Shown: one piece after another, positions 18,967-22,699 of the stretch
Position numbering within the stretch: position 1 is the stretch's first letter
Layout: every line of letters starts with the position of its first letter
NCBI RefSeq assembly: GCF_014066305.1
Contig: NW_023501188.1
Span: 1 to 22,699, forward strand
DNA length: 22,699 bases
Reading direction: 5' to 3'
Source: Letharia columbiana
Lineage: Eukaryota > Ascomycota > Lecanoromycetes > Lecanorales > Parmeliaceae
Made by a program: the position numbers and the translations under genes
Notes under the pieces: generated by a model
What the model saw: the letters and a program-made list of their open reading frames with translations, nothing else
The model's database searches: none
Told to the model about the DNA's origin: nothing

Positions 18967-19490
18967 CCATCGTCAAGAACACGGCTCAGCTCTCTAAGAT
19001 CTCACGTTATATCAGTTATTCACTTAGTCAGCTATTTAGCTAGCCACTCAGTCTAATACTCTATAAGAGGAGGAGTAAGAGGAGGAACTACAATAGGCAA
19101 ATGCGGAGAACACTACGGAGAAACTAAGCGGCAATAAGGCTACTATCGTCAAGAACACGGCTCAGCTCTCCAAGATCCCACGTCATATGCTCTCCACGGT
19201 TCCATATCAAATCATTACTTAGTAAGCGGAGAACACCACTACAACTTAGCCTATCATCCCCACTATATTAAGGAGTAAGAGGAGGAACTACAACAGGCAA
19301 ATGCGGAGAACACTACGAAGAATACTACGGAGAAACTAAGCGGTAACAAGGCCACCATCGTCAAGAACACGGCTCAGCTCTCCAAGATCCCACGTCATAT
19401 GCTCTCCACGGTTCCACATCAAATCATCACTCAGTAAGCGGAGAACACCACTGCAACTTGGCCTGTCATCCCTACTGTATTGATATGGTA
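18967..19490 (+). repeat. X3 coding-like array, right of insertion
   Basis: The array resumes in the same unit. Cores at 18999, 19175 and 19387 give spacings of 176 and 212 bp. RIP changes are moderate, for example atcccac to atctcac. Confidence 0.75.
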
Positions 19491-19965
19491 CATTACTGCA
19501 ATAACGTCACAAGAGAAGAATCTACTACGACGATCATAGCCAATTAAACCTCTGCAGGAGGAATATCGGACGATACATATTTGGACGAATTGAAACCGTT
19601 CGATGTCTTGCTCTGACAGCTATTTTATTATTCGAAAGATTTCACTGCGGCAGGAGATAATGTGGGATTCACACCACTAATTGGCATGTTGTCTCCATTT
19701 CTTTCCGATATTTCGATACTTCTTACCATAAGAACATGGCCTTTCTCTATTTTTTATAGGCAATTATTACGAATTAATCCTTTATACTCGATATACCTTC
19801 CTAATTAGGCCTTAGCGCGCCTCTCTCCATACATATATATCTATATATAGGTTAAAAACGCACAGCAAGCGATCAGAGTTCGATTTGACTTTAGGGCTAG
19901 GGCTAAAATTCGATTTAACTTAGAAAAATTCAACTCCATAAATTTAATTCATAGGCCTTTACTTA

Positions 19966-20871
19966 TATTTATATAAAAAACTTAATCTCTTTATCGATCT
20001 TAAATCTTATCTTCATTTTTATTTTTTTTAAATTTTATATTAAAAATAAATTAAGCTTTAAAAAGATTAAATATATTAAATTTCTAGAATTTCTATATAG
20101 TAACGAACTTAATAAATAAAATTCTCTTTTTATCGAGTTAAACTATATTTAATAAGATATTAAAAAATAATAATAAAGAATATCGAAATTTTTTAAGTAT
20201 AAGATTTTCTAATAATAAATTTAATAGATTAATTTTTAATTAGTTAGAAGCTTTTAACTTAGAAAATATTACTTTAAAATTTAATTCTAATAAAAATTAA
20301 CTTTTATAAAAATAAAGAAATCTTTAATAAATATCGCCTTCGTCTATAAAAATAGATTTAATATTATAATAAATTATATTATAAATTATATAAGTAACTA
20401 TAAAAAACTTATAATTTATTATAAATTAAGTTATAATATAAAAAGAAGATATATTCTTACTATTTAGAAATCTACTTTAGTAGAGAAAGCTCGAAGACGC
20501 TAATATATATTTAGTCTAGACTTTCTAAGCCTCTTAGACTTAATAAGAATAACTCTATTAAAGACTTCTATAAAAGGTTTTCATAATATTATATTAAATA
20601 TTAACGAAGAAAAAATAAGTTAATATTCTTATTAAGATAGTAATAGTAATAGATACTTATTAATATAGTAAATATATAAATTAAATATATAGTAAGTAAA
20701 AAAAGCCTTTCGCTTTAGACTTTAAAAGTTTTCTTTATTAATTCGAAAAATAATTTAACGTAAATTACTATCTAGTTAGTAAAGTCTTATATAATCTTTC
20801 TTTTTCTCTTTTAGACGTAGACTATAGTACTTACGTAAACTATTATAATACTTATATAGACGACTATAATT
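19966..20871. other. AT-rich RIP-degraded block, no gene recognised
   Basis: CA/TG-depleted, stop-rich DNA. The stretch 20460-20600 on the plus strand keeps some coding-like rhythm (for example FLSLLDLIRITLLKTS), perhaps an old transposon ORF. I could not assign a family. Confidence 0.45.
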
Positions 20872-21337
20872 AGTATATATAACAGAATAAGATAGAGCTG
20901 AGCTTGAAAACCTTGAATTTGTATGTGCAGCCAATCATAAATTCAGGGTCACTACGCTCTTTGGTTAGACCGGCTGAGTCATCGCGGGTAAATAAATTAG
21001 CGTCCGCAACCATCAAAATCTCGCCCTCCCGCGTCTCCCTCATCAAAAATAGGTGTACGTTATTCACGAATAGAATAACTTTTTTGTTTTCTATTGAAAT
21101 TTTGAGATTTTTTTTTAAATTATGGAGCGTCGTTTGCGCTTTCCAAATTTTTAACAATTTTGAAATTTGGTCCTATAGTTATTAATAAGCAAGGAGTCTA
21201 AATATCGCTCACCAAAGTTCGCTCGACAGCCGGACAGCCCGCTCACCAAAGTTCGCTCACCAAAGATCGCTCACCTATTTACTCGATAGCCCTAATCAAA
21301 AAAATGATTATGAATTTAATTCATAGGCCTTTACTCG
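20872..21337 (+). mobile_element. X5: short X derivative without the array
   Basis: This 466-bp copy has full X ends: agtatatataacagaataag at the start, and the hairpin tgaatttaattca followed by ggcctttactcg at the end, flanked by T on both sides. The first 110 bp match X2. It then shares a segment with X4 (gtaaataaattagcgtccgc) and diverges. The 3' part has four copies of cgctcaccaaag at 21206, 21240, 21254 and 21268. It is little RIP-altered. The open frames in it overlap each other on both strands and are not convincing genes. An 18-bp direct repeat (attataatacttatatag) lies at 20842-20859 and 21352-21369. Confidence 0.65.
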
Positions 21338-22001
21338 TACTTATATAAATAATTATAATACTTATATAGTTCTAGTATTTTTATCTATCTTTTATTTAAT
21401 AGATAAAATAAGTATTAATTTATATTTATAGTTATTTACTAGCTTTATTATATTAAATAAATTCTTAATTATATATTATATATTATATTTATAACTCTAA
21501 TACTTTTAATATAATAAATACTTAGACTTTTTATATATAATTCGTTTATTTATAATTATTTTAACTTCGAAGTTATCTTCTTCGTTATAAACGAGCGATA
21601 ATTCTATATTAATTCTTCTCTTATATAAATTTAAAGTTTTAATTATAATAGTAATAACTAGCTTTAACTAAGTAATTAATATTATTAAATAAATTTATAT
21701 AATTAATAATAGCTTTAATCGATATATTAAATAATTAATCTTTATTAAAATCTTAAAGGAATTAATATATTATTACGAGAGTTTTCTATTTAAAAAACTT
21801 AAAATCAAGTATCTATAATATAATTTAAGAAAGATATTATTCTCTTCTTTAAGATTTAGCGCTAAATACTTCGTATTATATCTTACTTTTATAATAATAA
21901 ATAAAAATACTATAGTATTATTCGTCTCTTTTCTTTTAATTAAATAAAGCTTATAAAAGACTTTTATAAATACTAAAAAATTCGTAAGTAATATATTTAT
22001 A
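21338..22001. other. AT-rich RIP-degraded block, no gene
   Basis: Strongly A/T with few CA/TG dinucleotides. No motif, RNA gene or element end was recognised up to the MITE at 22002. Confidence 0.5.
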
Positions 22002-22640
22002 CATCTGCAAATCTAAAAAGTTTCTTTTCGTACGATTTTCGTCGAGTTCGCATTATAAGTATAATTTAATACGATTTAGTCTATTAAGTAGACTTTATCT
22101 ATATTTAACTCTTTCTATTAATTTAATAACTATTCTAATTCTTTTCGCCAGTTCTATTAGTTTAATAACTTTAAAAAATTTTAGTAACTTAAAATTTTTT
22201 GCGTAATATACTCTAATATACTTTAAGTACTATTCTATATATATATATAATATTAATATATATTATTATTAATATATATATTATTATACGCTATATTAAA
22301 GTATTATCTACGCGACTAATTTTATTAAATTATCTAATTTCGTGTTCAAATTTAAGTTAGCGTTAATACTTATCGTTATAGAATCTTATTATTATAACGT
22401 CGATTATTAAAACTTTTCTTTTTTTATACGTATTGCTATTAAATTAATAGAACTAATAGAAAAGATTAAAATAGTTATTAAACCGACGAAATTTAAGCGG
22501 ATTCTAATTAGATTTACTAAATCGATAGAATTTAGATAAATTCTAATCAGATTTGCTAATTCGACGGATTTTATAATTTTCGCGACGAACGCGCGATTAG
22601 CAATTTCAAATTTTATAGAAACTTTTCAGATTTGCAGATG
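22002..22640 (-). mobile_element. MITE copy 2
   Basis: The 639-bp element is inverted relative to copy 1. Its ends are CATCTGCAAATCTAAAAAGT and its inverted counterpart ...CAGATTTGCAGATG, flanked by TA on both sides. The core has an AT run (near 22236-22290), and the 39-bp repeat units lie near the right end. No ORF. A TA target duplication and short TIRs fit a Tc1/mariner-derived MITE. Confidence 0.75.
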
Positions 22641-22699
22641 TAATATTATTAATCTTAAAACTATAGTATAGTTCGTTAGATATTAGATCTATAATATTA

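Larger units (their letters stand above)
16827..19965 (+). mobile_element. X3, 3' part
   Basis: Continuation of 9672-9790. It resumes with gatagccctctcgagc, carries a strongly RIP-altered leader, a short basic coding fragment (17124-17189) and an array. The array is interrupted by the miniature LTR element (17710-18966). The 3' module ends with a degraded hairpin and cctttactta at 19965, followed by T. Removing copia and the LTR element leaves an X element of about 2 kb. Confidence 0.7.

Noticed and set aside
20870..21185. Two ~95-codon frames on opposite strands in X5
   Set aside because: They overlap each other completely, lie in conserved non-coding X leader and show no recognisable motif.

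Overview
The window looks like a transposon-dense, AT-rich compartment of a filamentous ascomycete (Pezizomycotina). Three things point there. Broken genes at the left edge keep a ~100-nt GT-AG intron. Long blocks are depleted of CA/TG while CG survives, which is the footprint of repeat-induced point mutation (RIP). The repeats are LTR, MITE and Helitron-like elements. I see no intact host gene and no bacterial-style features.

Layout. 1-1662 is the only non-repetitive part. It holds a broken ACC-synthase-like PLP enzyme gene (926-421, minus) and the 3' half of a class I SAM-methyltransferase gene (1662-1186, minus). From 1769 on, almost everything is nested mobile DNA. The main actor is a family I call X. 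Each copy starts AGTATATATAAC and ends with a 19-nt hairpin followed by GCCTTTACTTG. It is flanked by T on the 3' side and has no terminal inverted repeats, which resembles a non-autonomous Helitron/Helentron. Copies are X1 (1769-4617, minus), X2 (4656-7007, plus), X3 (9672-9790 continued at 16827-19965, plus), X4 (14033-16799, minus), X5 (20872-21337, plus, short) and a possible remnant at 7666. X1-X4 carry a tandem array of protein-coding-like units with periods of 176, 200, 224 or 253 bp.

The nesting can be read in order. X3 inserted first. A Ty1/copia retrotransposon (minus, 485-bp LTRs) then split X3 at a GGTAG-like target. X4 later inserted into the right copia LTR, and a TA-type MITE (11035-11717) inserted into the copia interior. 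A 1257-bp miniature LTR retrotransposon (17710-18966) inserted into the X3 array with a 5-bp target duplication. Removing it plus one duplication restores the 176-bp array period exactly. Its two 152-bp LTRs differ at one base, so it is the youngest element.

The most interesting point is that the gag-like ORF of this miniature element (18064-18906) contains, in the same reading frame, the sequence that X elements carry as their amplified array. This suggests that an X ancestor captured a piece of such a gene and amplified it as a coding minisatellite. X copies also carry a basic, AT-hook-like C-terminal coding fragment. All family assignments rest on reading motifs and repeats by eye; no database search was possible.
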